64,000 nucleotides of DNA from Halosimplex rubrum (GTDB lineage Archaea; Halobacteriota; Halobacteria; Halobacteriales; Haloarculaceae). The notes beneath the pieces are model-generated. The model worked only from the letters and a program-made list of their open reading frames with translations, did no database searches and was not told the origin of the DNA. The stretch covers positions 1,736,001-1,800,000 of the forward strand of contig NZ_CP058910.1 in the NCBI RefSeq assembly GCF_013415885.1, in the 5' to 3' direction. Shown here one piece after another: positions 8,870 through 17,401 of the stretch; positions within the stretch are counted from its first letter, which is position 1; each line of letters opens with the position of its first letter. The translations under genes and the position numbers were made by a program.

Positions 8870-9765
8870 TACAGCTCTCTGACCGCGCGGGCGGCGGTCG
8901 GGCCGTCCGCCCCCAGCACGTAGACGATCGGTTCGACGCCGAACCCGCCGGTCTGATAGAGCACGTCGGCGTCGGGCGACTCGGCGAGCGCGTCGGCGAC
9001 GGCCTCGGTCAGGTCGCGCTCGGCGTCGAACGCGACGGCGGTGTAGCCCGCGTCGGTCAGCGTCTCGACGATCTCGGGGTCGTAGCGGACGTTCAGCGCC
9101 GCGCGGGCGTCGCTCCCGCCCGCTCGGGCCGCCAACAGCACGCTCGCGACGTGCTCGCTGACGCCGAACTCGGGATCGCCCGGGACGGCCGTCGTCCCCT
9201 CCAGGTCGAGGATGCGCCCCGGCACCGCGGCCACGTCCTCGATGCCCTCCGCCTCCGGGAGGCACTCGACGAGGTTGGACCCGACGGCGGGCACCAGCTC
9301 GGGGAAGTCGTCGGTGTTCTCCAGGATGCGCACGCCCCGTCGCAGCGAGGCCAGCACCTGCTCGGCCGCTCGCACCGTGCTCTCGGGGTCGTGGATGGCG
9401 AAGCGGTCGTCGCCGTACTCGGCGAGGCCGGGCATCTCCGCCTCGTGGAGCTGGGCGAGCAGGTCGCCCTGCTCCAGCCGGCGGACGAACACCTCCGCCT
9501 CGACGAGCGCCTGGACGGGGCTCATCTCGCCGCTCGCGAGCCCCTCGGCGAGGCGCTCGACCAGCTCGCGCAGGCGCCGGTCCGAGAGCAGCCGGTCGTT
9601 GCGCTCGACCTCGCCGTGGACGTACTTCGAGACGGCGCTCTGGCTGATACCCAGCAGCTCCGCGACCTCGCTCTGGGTCAGCCCCCGCTCGCGCAGCGCC
9701 TCGGCGAGCATCGACCGGAACGTCGGCAGGAACTCGTCGACGACGACCTCCTCGACGAACTTCAT
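8869..9765 (-). CDS. XRE-type HTH regulator with C-terminal ThiN domain (ThiR paralogue)
   Basis: Regulator of 298 residues. A helix-turn-helix (about 10-50, GLTQSEVAELLGISQSAVSKYV) sits in front of a linker and a C-terminal ThiN (thiamine-phosphate-binding) domain ending GFGVEPIVYVLG. It aligns throughout with thiR at 26807-27733 but lacks that protein's CxxC (GCDLC). In haloarchaea ThiN-HTH proteins repress thiamine genes; the target of this paralogue is unknown. It is coupled to the methyltransferase downstream and follows dcd on the same strand across the 65-bp repeats, where no TATA box was seen. Confidence 0.8.
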   Translation of the reverse strand: MKFVEEVVVDEFLPTFRSMLAEALRERGLTQSEVAELLGISQSAVSKYVHGEVERNDRLLSDRRLRELVERLAEGLASGEMSPVQALVEAEVFVRRLEQGDLLAQLHEAEMPGLAEYGDDRFAIHDPESTVRAAEQVLASLRRGVRILENTDDFPELVPAVGSNLVECLPEAEGIEDVAAVPGRILDLEGTTAVPGDPEFGVSEHVASVLLAARAGGSDARAALNVRYDPEIVETLTDAGYTAVAFDAERDLTEAVADALAESPDADVLYQTGGFGVEPIVYVLGADGPTAARAVREL

Positions 9766-9795
9766 CGGTCGGTCACCGCCGTTGTCGCCAGCATG

Positions 9796-10011
9796 TCACT
9801 GGTCGCCTCCGAACTCCAACTCGTTTCTCGCCGACATCGTGCCGACACGCCAAGGGGTCGTCACTGGTCGCCTCCGAACTCCAACTCGTTTCTCGCCGAC
9901 ACCGTGCCGACACGCCAAGCGGTCGTCACTGGTCGCCTCCGAACTCCAACTCGTTTCTCGCCGACACCGTGCCGACACGCCAAGCGGTCGTCACTGGTCG
10001 CCTCCGAACTC
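9796..10011. repeat. 65-bp tandem repeat (three units plus 21 bp)
   Basis: Three 65-bp units start at 9796, 9861 and 9926, and a fourth begins at 9991 and is identical for 21 bp. Units 2 and 3 are identical; unit 1 differs at two positions. On the minus strand each unit contains the dcd-like ending EFGGDQ-stop, so the array arose by duplicating the last codons of dcd plus 3' flank. Each unit also spells a 13-codon frame, SARNELEFGGDQ after GTG (ATG in unit 1). It separates dcd from the HTH-ThiN regulator. Confidence 0.95.
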
Positions 10012-10578
10012 GCGGTCGCCCTGGATCTTCGACGCTTGCGGCCCGGACTGGTCCTGGTACTTCGAGCCGCGTTCCTCGCCGTAGGGGCGGTCGGCGGGCG
10101 TCTTCAGTTCCGTGAAGGTCAGCTGGGAGATGCGCATCCCCGGGGTGAGCGCCACGGGAGCGGTCCCGAGGTTGGAGAGTTCGAGCGTGATCTGGCCCTT
10201 GTATCCGGGGTCGCACAGTCCCGCGGTGGCGTGGACGACGATGGCGAGCCGACCCAGCGAGGAGCGGCCCTCGACGTGGGCGATGAGGTCGTCGGGGATC
10301 TCGACGCGCTCGTGGGTGGTCCCGAGCACGAAGTCGCCGGGGTGGAGGATGAACTCACCGTCCTCGTCGACGACGGTCTCCTCGACGTACTCGTCGACCT
10401 CGTTCTCGCTCGTCGGGTGGATACAGGGGATGTTGGCGTGCTGGAACTCCAGGAACTCCCGGCCCAGCCGCAGGTCGACGCTGGCGGGCTGGATCTGGAT
10501 GTCCGGGTCGTCCAGGGGTTCGACCACCAGATCCCCCGCCTCCAGGCGTCGTAGAATATCGGCGTCCGACAGTATCAT
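9991..10578 (-). CDS. dcd: dCTP deaminase
   Basis: Nucleotide enzyme of 195 residues in the dCTP deaminase/dUTPase superfamily, converting dCTP to dUTP for thymidylate synthesis. Conserved motifs include [11 protein letters not shown], the phosphate-binding EGRSSLGR and the catalytic [19 protein letters not shown] region. The ATG at 10578 gives the family's usual N-terminus MILSDADI. The C-terminal [10 protein letters not shown] is copied in the adjacent 65-bp tandem array; the stop codon is the first codon of that repeat unit. Confidence 0.95.
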   Translation of the reverse strand: MILSDADILRRLEAGDLVVEPLDDPDIQIQPASVDLRLGREFLEFQHANIPCIHPTSENEVDEYVEETVVDEDGEFILHPGDFVLGTTHERVEIPDDLIAHVEGRSSLGRLAIVVHATAGLCDPGYKGQITLELSNLGTAPVALTPGMRISQLTFTELKTPADRPYGEERGSKYQDQSGPQASKIQGDREFGGDQ

Positions 10579-10664
10579 ACAAGCGTCTCTCCCCGCTCGC
10601 GGTAAAACATCACGATTGCCGGTAGTGGACCCGCCGAGGTTTCGACGGCTCACCGGGTTCGGCG

Positions 10665-11861
10665 TTACACCGGGCTCAGCGAGCGGACGCGCCGCGGCCA
10701 CTCGGTCAGCGAGACGTAGTAGCCGGCGAACAGGGCGTAGACGACGACGGCGGGACCGAGGAAGTTGCGCCAGCCGGCCACCCAGATGCCCATCGCGGTG
10801 ACGACGACCGCGGCCAGCGGCGTCGCCCACAGCGCGAGCAGGTCCCATTCCTCGCGCCGTATCGCCGCGCGGATCCCGAGCGCGGCGAGGACCATCAGCG
10901 GGGTCAGCGAGAGCCCGGCTTTCAGCGCGTGGCTCGACGACCAGCCGGGCATCACCGGCGAGAAGAACCACAGCCCGCGCAGGACGGCGATAGCGACGAC
11001 GTGTTCGGCGTTGGCGACGAAGAAGTCGACGACGCCGCTGGCCGTCGCGGGGTCGTAGCCGTAGACGACCCGCTCCGGCGTGACGATTATCCCCTCGCGC
11101 CAGTGGTACAGCATCGACCCCTTCGCCCAGCCGAACTGCAGGCGATAGGCGATCCCGGCCGCGAGCGCGCCGACGATGCCGAGGTTCACCTTCGCGGGGA
11201 ACCCGAGGTTCAGCCGGCGGTCGCTGGTCGCCGGCAGCAGGTCGTAGAGCAGGTACGCGCCGACGATCGGCAGGCCGTTCGGGCGGACGAGCGCGACGAA
11301 GCCCAGCGACCCGAGCGCGAGCAGGCGGTTGCGGGTCGTCGGCGTCGTGTGGTAGTGCGCCAGGCGCCACAGCGCGAGCGCGAGCGCGAACGTGAGCATG
11401 AACTCCGACTGGGGGCGAGCGACCCACCGATACACCTCCCACTGGAGCGCGAGCGCGACCCCGGCGGCGAGCCCCGCCGACCGACCGACCAAGTGGCGAC
11501 CGGTGGCGTAGACGAGGACGCAGGCGAGCGCCGAGAGGACGACCTGGACGCCGACCCAGCCGTGGACCCACTCGCCGGTCGCTTTCAGCCACCCGCAGTA
11601 GGGCAGCCAGTAGCCGGAGTAGGCGAGCGCTCGGGTCCCGAACAGGGTCCCGGCCGAGAGGTCGTTGCACCACGTCAGGTAGCGGGTGCCGTCGCGGACG
11701 ACGTGGGTGCCCATGTCGGCCCACACCCACGAGCGCAGCGCGAGTGCGACGAGGAAGATGATGCCGGCGTCGCGCGCCCCCGCGTCGTCGGGGAGGGGCG
11801 CCGAGAGGGCGTCGCGGACGCTGGAGCGGCGGAGGACCATCGGTAGCGTGGCTGACACCAC
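10665..11861 (-). CDS. GT39/ArnT-like membrane glycosyltransferase
   Basis: Polytopic membrane protein of 398 residues with about 10 helices. The first loop ([25 protein letters not shown]) and the [19 protein letters not shown] helix are like PMT/ArnT-type (GT39/GT83) sugar transferases that act with lipid-linked donors. Donor and acceptor are not predictable. Translation could start at residue 1 or 8 (both Met). It lies 86 bp upstream of dcd on the same strand. A TATA-like TTTTC stretch precedes it but is not diagnostic. Confidence 0.65.
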   Translation of the reverse strand: MVSATLPMVLRRSSVRDALSAPLPDDAGARDAGIIFLVALALRSWVWADMGTHVVRDGTRYLTWCNDLSAGTLFGTRALAYSGYWLPYCGWLKATGEWVHGWVGVQVVLSALACVLVYATGRHLVGRSAGLAAGVALALQWEVYRWVARPQSEFMLTFALALALWRLAHYHTTPTTRNRLLALGSLGFVALVRPNGLPIVGAYLLYDLLPATSDRRLNLGFPAKVNLGIVGALAAGIAYRLQFGWAKGSMLYHWREGIIVTPERVVYGYDPATASGVVDFFVANAEHVVAIAVLRGLWFFSPVMPGWSSSHALKAGLSLTPLMVLAALGIRAAIRREEWDLLALWATPLAAVVVTAMGIWVAGWRNFLGPAVVVYALFAGYYVSLTEWPRRVRSLSPV

Positions 11862-11940
11862 CCTCCCTTGAAAATCTTCTTCATGCGACCGCAGGGTTCA
11901 GGCGAGACGCGCGGCGGGGCGCGACGTCGACGCCCGTCGG

Positions 11941-13500
11941 TTACCGGTCCGCGGGCTCGTAGCGGAACCGCTCGACCCGGGCGGGCGTCGCCGCTGCCGG
12001 GCCGCCGTCGGCGACCGCGTACGGGCCGACCACCACGCCGGTGAACCCGCCGGCGACCTCCGTCGCGAGGTACTTCGGCCGCGCGTCGGCGACGACCTCG
12101 CCGTCGACGCGGAACTCGTAGGATTCGGCGGTGGCGTCGACGCCGAGCGACACTCGCTCGTCGACGGGCTCGCGCGCGAGCACGTCCGTGGCGTCGCCGA
12201 TCGTGAGGCGGACGACGGCTTCGGCGCGGTCGGCGTCTCCGTCGCCGGTGTCGCCGCGGTCGCCGTCACCGTCGTCGGCGGGGACGACGCCGACCTCGTA
12301 GTGGTGCTGTTCGTCCATGACGAGCGCCAGTCCCGCCTCTTCGCCGGGATCGGGGTCGAACGCCAGGTCGGCGCGGATCCGGCAGTCGAAGTTCGTCTGC
12401 CGACGGCAGAGGAGCGTCGTCCCCCTTTCGTCCAGGGACTCGGGGCCGCCCCGGAGAACGAGCCCGCCGTCGGTGAACGCGTAGCGGTCGCGGTCGGGCG
12501 TCCGGCGGTACAGGAACTCGTGACCCCGTCCCTCGGAGAAGTCGGTGTCCGTGTGTTCGACCGGGGCGGGACCGGACCGACCCGCGGACTCGGTGGTAGC
12601 GGCCCCGCCGTCGCCCGGCAGCGCCGCTCCGTCGATCTCCGTCGGGAGTGCCTCGCCCGCGACGACCGGCCAGCCGCCCTCCCAGGCGACGGGCGCGAGG
12701 AACGTCTCGCGGCCGAGGTGGTGCCAGCCGGGGAACCCGCCGCGCGGGCGGGTGCCCAGACAGACCAGCCACCAGTTCCCGTCGGCGTCGGTGACGAAGT
12801 CGGCGTGGCCCGCCGCGTGTACGTCGTGGTGGAAGTCCCTGCGATGGGTGAGGATCGGGTTCTCGGGGTGGGGTTCGAACGGGCCCGTCGGGTCGTCGCT
12901 CCGACCGACCATCACGGAGTGGCCGGTGCTGGTACCGCCCTCGGCGACGACGAGGTAGTACGTCCCGTCGCGCTCGTAGAGGTGCGGGGCTTCGGCGTTC
13001 GGGTCCTCGTGGCCGGTCCAGACCGTGTACCCCTCGCCGAGTTCGCCCGTTTCGAGGTCGATCTCGGCCTGTTCGACCCGCCGGTCGTCGTCGGTCGTGA
13101 AGTAGGTGAAATAGCAGGCGTCCCCGTCCCAGAACAGATCGGGGTCGATGCCGGGAGCGTCGACGTACGTGGGATCGGACCACTCTCCGGCGGGGTCGTC
13201 GGCGGTGACGACGAAGTGGCCGCCGCCGCTCGTGTTCGTCGACGTGAGGTAGACGGTGCCCTCGTGCTCGCGGAGCGTCGGCGCGAAGATCCCCCCGGAA
13301 GCCCGGGCGTCGCGCGTGTCCAGTTGCGACTCGCGCGTGAGCGCGTGGCCGATCGGCTCCCAGTCGGCCAGGTTCTCGCTCCGGTACAGCGGGAGTCCGG
13401 GGAAGTACTCGAAGGAACTCGTCGTCAGGTAGAACGTCTCGCCGACCCGGCAGACCGACGGGTCGGGGTGGAAACCGGGTAGGACGGGATTCGATGGCAC
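11941..13500 (-). CDS. Glycoside hydrolase family 43 (beta-xylosidase/arabinofuranosidase)
   Basis: GH43 enzyme of 519 residues. The five-bladed propeller starts NPVLPGFHPDPSVC (catalytic base Asp in FHPDPS). It continues with GIDPDLFWD, the likely pKa-modulating Asp, and VVAEGGTSTGHS, carrying the catalytic Glu. A C-terminal beta-sandwich (about 310-515, FLYRRTPDRDRYAF onward) fits the GH43 C2 domain of beta-xylosidases. There is no signal peptide, so it is likely intracellular, acting on imported oligosaccharides. The start is a GTG; no ATG is nearby. No sugar transporter is adjacent. Confidence 0.88.
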   Translation of the reverse strand: MPSNPVLPGFHPDPSVCRVGETFYLTTSSFEYFPGLPLYRSENLADWEPIGHALTRESQLDTRDARASGGIFAPTLREHEGTVYLTSTNTSGGGHFVVTADDPAGEWSDPTYVDAPGIDPDLFWDGDACYFTYFTTDDDRRVEQAEIDLETGELGEGYTVWTGHEDPNAEAPHLYERDGTYYLVVAEGGTSTGHSVMVGRSDDPTGPFEPHPENPILTHRRDFHHDVHAAGHADFVTDADGNWWLVCLGTRPRGGFPGWHHLGRETFLAPVAWEGGWPVVAGEALPTEIDGAALPGDGGAATTESAGRSGPAPVEHTDTDFSEGRGHEFLYRRTPDRDRYAFTDGGLVLRGGPESLDERGTTLLCRRQTNFDCRIRADLAFDPDPGEEAGLALVMDEQHHYEVGVVPADDGDGDRGDTGDGDADRAEAVVRLTIGDATDVLAREPVDERVSLGVDATAESYEFRVDGEVVADARPKYLATEVAGGFTGVVVGPYAVADGGPAAATPARVERFRYEPADR

Positions 13501-13613
13501 GTCACACCGCTCGACGCGGCAGGTGGTAACTCCTGCGGACGCTCGCTGGTACCGGGGCGAGCGCCCGGTGGGGGATGGAAAGGCAGATACCGCGCCCGGT
13601 CGTCCGGGGAGCC

Positions 13614-13952
13614 ATGAAACAGGCCATCGTCGCCCGCGCCGACCTCGGGATGGGCGAGGGGAAACTCGCCGCGCAAGTCGCCCACGCGTCGCTCATGGCC
13701 TTCGAGGACGCCGACCGACAGGCCGCCAGCGAGTGGAAGGGCAGCGGCCAGAAGAAGGTCGTCCTCCAGGCGAACGGGGAGTCCGAGCTGTTCGAACTCG
13801 CCGACAAGGCCGAACGCGAGGGACTGCCCCACGCCGTGGTTCGGGACGCCGGACACACGCAACTGGAACCGGGGACCGCCAGCGCCCTGGCCGTCGGCCC
13901 AGCGCGCGATGACCTCGTCGACAAGGTGACCGGCGACCTCTCGCTGTACTGA
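13614..13952 (+). CDS. pth2: Peptidyl-tRNA hydrolase, Pth2 family
   Basis: Archaeal/eukaryal-type peptidyl-tRNA hydrolase of 112 residues, which releases peptides from prematurely dissociated peptidyl-tRNA. Diagnostic motifs are [26 protein letters not shown] at the N-terminus (conserved K, G and H) in the usual order, and [19 protein letters not shown], containing the family's TQ and GP motifs. The ATG at 13614 gives the canonical start; the in-frame ATG at 13575 would add a non-conserved extension. Length is typical of Pth2. Confidence 0.95.
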   Translation: MKQAIVARADLGMGEGKLAAQVAHASLMAFEDADRQAASEWKGSGQKKVVLQANGESELFELADKAEREGLPHAVVRDAGHTQLEPGTASALAVGPARDDLVDKVTGDLSLY

Positions 13953-14094
13953 GCCGGTTCGACTGGCCGACTCGCACCTCGCGGACAACTCGCGTCCATT
14001 CGTTCCGTCGCCGCGGCCATCTGGTACGTGAATCTGAAATTACCTCCCGGTGTCGGCAAGTTCGCTTAACACGTCAGCCAGCCTGGACTCGCGT

Positions 14095-14487
14095 ATGGTA
14101 AAGTGGATGGCCGTCGCGTACGGAATCGTCGCATCGCTCGTGATCGGGCTCCTCGGCGGACTGGGCCTCCCGTTCACCGACGCGACCCTCCCGACGGTCG
14201 GCGCGGGGCTGACCGGCCTCGTCGCCGGCGCGATAGCCGGATACGCCGCCCGGGAGGGGTTGGGTGGCGGCGCGTTACACGGGTTCCTCGCGACGGCTAT
14301 CGGGGGGCTCATCGTCGCGCTGGTCCTGCTGTTCGTCGGGACGCTCGTGGCCGGTATCTTCGGGTTCGGGGCCGGCGTCGCCGCGCTCGTCTGGGTCGCC
14401 GCGACCGGGATCCCCGGCGCGGTCGGCGGCGCGATCGGCGGCGCCGTCGCGCCCGAACCCGAAGCCGCCGGCCGACCCGTCGCCTGA
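14095..14487 (+). CDS. DUF5518-like small membrane protein
   Basis: A 130-residue protein with four hydrophobic segments, rich in Gly and Ala, without charged residues in the helices. The pattern (glycine-rich helix pairs, GLVAGAIAGYAAREG, then a short polar tail) resembles the haloarchaeal DUF5518 family, whose function is unknown. The ATG at 14095 starts directly before the first helix (MVKWMAVAYG); the upstream in-frame ATG at 14050 adds a polar stretch. No operon partner is evident. Confidence 0.6.
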   Translation: MVKWMAVAYGIVASLVIGLLGGLGLPFTDATLPTVGAGLTGLVAGAIAGYAAREGLGGGALHGFLATAIGGLIVALVLLFVGTLVAGIFGFGAGVAALVWVAATGIPGAVGGAIGGAVAPEPEAAGRPVA

Positions 14488-14661
14488 CGACCACTCCCCC
14501 GTTCGTTCGGTCCCGAGTAACCTGAGCGTATCGCTCGAACCGGCGCGCAACGGAGCGGTTCGGCCGGTGAAACCGCCGTAGACCGCCGGTCTTTCGCCGT
14601 CGGCCCGTCGGGGCCGATGACACGAGTTAAGCGTCCGTAGCCGGGAGGGTGGGGTATCGAT

Positions 14662-14775
14662 ATGACCGCGCGCTCCGCCGCGACCCGGTCCAGTGTCGAA
14701 CACCCGTCGACCGCCGACCCGACCGCCGCCGGTTCGCGGAGCCTACCGCGAGACGGACGCGGGGGGTCCCGCTGA
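14662..14775 (+). CDS. Possible 37-codon upstream ORF coupled to the next gene
   Basis: A frame from ATG 14662 to TGA 14773-14775 encodes 37 residues (MTARSAATRSSVEH...). Its stop overlaps the start of the following gene as TGATG, an arrangement used for translational coupling. A purine-rich GGGAGGG lies upstream. The peptide is Arg/Ser-rich and matches no family I know, so it may be a leader, a start-site artefact or chance. Confidence 0.25.
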   Translation: MTARSAATRSSVEHPSTADPTAAGSRSLPRDGRGGSR

Positions 14776-15224
14776 TGTACGAGACGAACGCGGCCGCCCG
14801 GCTCGCCGGCGCGGCCGCCCTGCTGGTCGCGCTCGCGGTCTGGGGACTGGTGTCCGTGCTCGCGGGCGGCGAGACGACCGCGTCGACGTGGGCCCTGGGG
14901 CTCGCCGTCATGTTCCCGGTCGGGGCGCTCGCTCTCGGATACGCCAGCGAGCGCCCGGCTTCGGCGCTCGGGGGCGAGTACGCCCTCGGGCTCGTCGTCG
15001 CCGTCGCGACCCTGTCGGTGACGTATCTCGCGGCGCTCGCGGTCGGTTTCCCGGCGGTCGCCCCCATTCTGGGAGCGACCGCGCTCGAACTCGTCGTCGC
15101 CGCCGTCGGCTTCGCCCTGCTCGCGGCGGCCCTCGCGGTCGCCGACGCGCGGTACGTCGAGCGCCCGGCCACCGCGGCCCGCCTCGAAGCGCGATACCTT
15201 GACGACCCCGTGGGCGACGACTGA
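14775..15224 (+). CDS. Hypothetical four-helix membrane protein
   Basis: A 149-residue membrane protein with four hydrophobic helices and a short charged C-terminal tail (YVERPATAARLEARYLDD). I do not recognise a family. The ATG at 14775 overlaps the stop of a possible 37-codon upstream frame. It lies about 160 bp before the psmA start on the same strand, but a separate psmA promoter sits between them, so co-transcription is unlikely to be obligatory. Confidence 0.6.
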   Translation: MYETNAAARLAGAAALLVALAVWGLVSVLAGGETTASTWALGLAVMFPVGALALGYASERPASALGGEYALGLVVAVATLSVTYLAALAVGFPAVAPILGATALELVVAAVGFALLAAALAVADARYVERPATAARLEARYLDDPVGDD

Positions 15225-15330
15225 CGGGGCCCGACCCCTCGGGTTCGGACCGGCACCCTCGCGACTCCGACCGCTACCGGCGCGACCCGGACGCCACCGC
15301 CGCGTAGTCTCGCGGTCTGGTGAAAAGGCC

Positions 15331-15336
15331 TATATA
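15331..15336 (+). promoter_or_regulatory. TATA box of the psmA-psmB operon
   Basis: TATATA at 15331-15336, preceded by AAAAGG, lies about 50 nt before the chosen psmA ATG. GGAGGT at 15352-15357 is a Shine-Dalgarno-like element but is too far from the ATG (28 nt) to set that start. Confidence 0.6.
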
Positions 15337-15385
15337 TGGAGACCACTAACTGGAGGTTAGTCACGACGACTCAGTGACCCACACT

Positions 15386-16126
15386 ATGCAGGATCAGAAC
15401 CAGCAGGCGTACGACCGCGGGACGTCGATCTTCTCGCCGGACGGACGCCTCTATCAGGTCGAGTACGCTCGGGAAGCGATCAAGCGCGGTACCGCCAGCG
15501 TCGGCGTTCGCACCGCCGACGGCGTGGTGCTCGCGGCCGACCGGCAGGTACGCTCGCCGCTCGTCGAGGAGGGGAGCATCGAGAAACTCCACCGCGTCGA
15601 CGACCATATCGCGGTCGCGAGCGCGGGTCACGTCGCCGACGCGCGCCAGCTCGTCGACTTCGCGCGCGAGCAGGCGCAGGTCAACAAGCTGCGCTACGAC
15701 GAGCCGATCGGCGTCGAGTCGCTGGCCAAGGAGGTCACCGACTACATCCAGCGCTACACCCAGAGCGGCGGCGTCCGCCCGTTCGGCGTGGCGCTGGCCA
15801 TCGGCGGCGTCGACCCCGACGGCACGCCGAAGCTCTTCGAGACGGACCCCTCGGGGACGCCCTACGAGTGGAAGGCGACCGCCATCGGCGGGAACCGCGA
15901 GGCGCTCCAGAGCTTCCTCGAAGGAGAGTACCGCGCCGAGATGGACCTCGATTCGGGGATCTCCCTCGCGCTGGAGACCATCGCACAGGGCGACGAGGAG
16001 GTCGACCCCGAGGCCGCCGAGGTGACCGTGATCGACACCGAGACCCATCGGGTGCGCTCGCTCGACCCCGAGGAGATCGCGAGCCACCTCGACGAGCTGG
16101 AGACGGGAGGTGACGGCGATGAGTAG
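15386..16126 (+). CDS. psmA: 20S proteasome subunit alpha
   Basis: Alpha subunit of the archaeal 20S core, 246 residues. The N-terminal helix and the alpha signature YDRGTSIFSPDGRLYQVEYAREAIKRG are present, and it has no N-terminal active Thr. The alpha ring gates substrate entry and docks PAN or Cdc48 ATPases. The ATG at 15386 gives a normal N-terminus (MQDQNQQAYD); a GTG at 15374 is in frame but less likely. Its stop overlaps psmB by 8 bp, so the two subunits are made from one transcript. Confidence 0.96.
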   Translation: MQDQNQQAYDRGTSIFSPDGRLYQVEYAREAIKRGTASVGVRTADGVVLAADRQVRSPLVEEGSIEKLHRVDDHIAVASAGHVADARQLVDFAREQAQVNKLRYDEPIGVESLAKEVTDYIQRYTQSGGVRPFGVALAIGGVDPDGTPKLFETDPSGTPYEWKATAIGGNREALQSFLEGEYRAEMDLDSGISLALETIAQGDEEVDPEAAEVTVIDTETHRVRSLDPEEIASHLDELETGGDGDE

Positions 16127-16862
16127 ATTCACCGACCCGCTGACCGGCGCCGACGCCGTCGGCGACCCGACCGCGCCCGAGCTCGCGGACGGGTTCGACG
16201 GGGAGTTCGGCTCCGGGGACGCCGGAGACGCGCAGGCCCGCGACGAGGGCGCGGTCAACAAGACCGGGACGACCACGGTCGGCATCACAGCTGAGGACGG
16301 CGTCGTCGTCGCGACGGACCGGCGCGCCTCGCTGGGCGGCCGGTTCGTCTCGAACAAGTCCGTCCAGAAGGTCGAACAGATCCACCCGACCGGCGTGCTG
16401 ACGCTCGTCGGCTCCGTCGGGGGCGCCCAGTCGTTCATCCGGACGCTCCGCTCGGAGGCGGACCTCTACGAGGTGCGCAAGGGCGAGTCGATCAGTATCT
16501 CCGCGCTCGCCACCCTGGCGGGCAACTTCGCCCGCGGCGGGCCGTGGTTCGCCATCAACCCGATCCTCGCGGGCGTCGACGAGGAGGGCAGTCACGTCTA
16601 CAGCATCGACCCCGCGGGCGGCGTCATGGCCGACGACTACACCGTCACCGGCTCGGGGATGCAACTCGCCTACGGGACCATCGAGGGCCAGTACGACGAG
16701 GGGATGAGCATGGCTGACGCCCGCGACCTGGCCGTCCGGGCCGTCGAGGCCGCCAGCGAGCGCGACACGGGCTCGGGCAACGGCGTCTACGTCGCCGAGG
16801 TCACCGGCGACGGCGTCGACATCGAGGGCTTCGACGACACCGACGCGGCGCTGGCCGAGTAG
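16119..16862 (+). CDS. psmB: 20S proteasome subunit beta
   Basis: Catalytic beta subunit precursor of 247 residues. A propeptide of about 50 residues is removed at NKTG|TTTVGI to expose Thr51 as the nucleophile. The conserved Asp and Lys of the active site lie in VVVATDRRAS and the following strand, and SGSGMQLAYGTIEGQYDE is the conserved SGS region. The ATG at 16119 follows GGAGGTGA with good spacing and overlaps the psmA stop by 8 bp; a GTG at 16110 is the alternative. Confidence 0.96.
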   Translation: MSRFTDPLTGADAVGDPTAPELADGFDGEFGSGDAGDAQARDEGAVNKTGTTTVGITAEDGVVVATDRRASLGGRFVSNKSVQKVEQIHPTGVLTLVGSVGGAQSFIRTLRSEADLYEVRKGESISISALATLAGNFARGGPWFAINPILAGVDEEGSHVYSIDPAGGVMADDYTVTGSGMQLAYGTIEGQYDEGMSMADARDLAVRAVEAASERDTGSGNGVYVAEVTGDGVDIEGFDDTDAALAE

Positions 16863-16923
16863 GCGTCGAACGCCGTCGCGGTCCGGTCTCGACTCCGAGA
16901 ACCCGGCCGACGGCCGCGGCGGC

Positions 16924-17196
16924 TCAGCTGTTGAGGAAGTAGACCTGTTTCCGGGCGTCGTGGAAGCTGTAGCGCGACCCCACGAGGCCGGACTCTTCGA
17001 GGCGATTCAGCGCGTAGCGGACGGTCCGGTCGGGCAGCAGCGACTCCTCGGCCAACTGGCCCTGCGAGAGGGGCGCGTCCGTCTCCAGTACTTTCGCGAC
17101 TAGCTTCGCGCTCGGGGGGAGCTCGCGGAGCCGCTCGCGGAACTCGGCCTCGCCCAGTGCTTCCTCCGCCGCGGGCTCGTCTATGGTCGTGCTCAT
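16924..17196 (-). CDS. Small winged-helix (MarR-like) transcriptional regulator
   Basis: A 90-residue protein that is essentially one winged helix. It has SAKLVAKVLETDAPLSQGQLAEESLLPDRTVRYALNRL as helices 1-3, then the wing SRYSFHDARKQVYFL. It resembles short MarR/TrmB-type haloarchaeal regulators. No ligand domain is present. An inverted repeat (17234-17265) lies in its promoter and may be its own operator. It is convergent with psmB (61 bp between ends). Target genes are unknown. Confidence 0.75.
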   Translation of the reverse strand: MSTTIDEPAAEEALGEAEFRERLRELPPSAKLVAKVLETDAPLSQGQLAEESLLPDRTVRYALNRLEESGLVGSRYSFHDARKQVYFLNS

Positions 17197-17233
17197 ACCA
17201 CCTCGTCTCGCGAGGGTACTGGTAAAAGTTGGC

Positions 17234-17265
17234 TATATGGATGACCAAATAGTCCAAACCATATA
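17234..17265. promoter_or_regulatory. Inverted repeat, candidate operator of the winged-helix regulator
   Basis: TATATGG (17234-17240) and CCATATA (17259-17265) form a perfect 7-bp inverted repeat about 18-bp spaced, 38-69 nt upstream of the regulator's start codon. The right-hand arm on the minus strand (TATATGG) is also the best TATA box, so a dimer bound here would block transcription. Confidence 0.5.
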
Positions 17266-17401
17266 AGGTGTCCTAATATTTCTGCCCGTTCGTCGAACGG
17301 GTCGACAGTAGCGGACGGATCCGGCCGGATCTGTCCACGAGGGGAACAGGCGGGGTCGCTCCGTGGCGCACCTTTTCGGCGCTGTGGACCGACGGTCCGG
17401 T

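Noticed and set aside
9796-10011. Tandem repeats as a CRISPR array.
   Set aside because: Units are contiguous, with no unique spacers, and derive from the dcd end.
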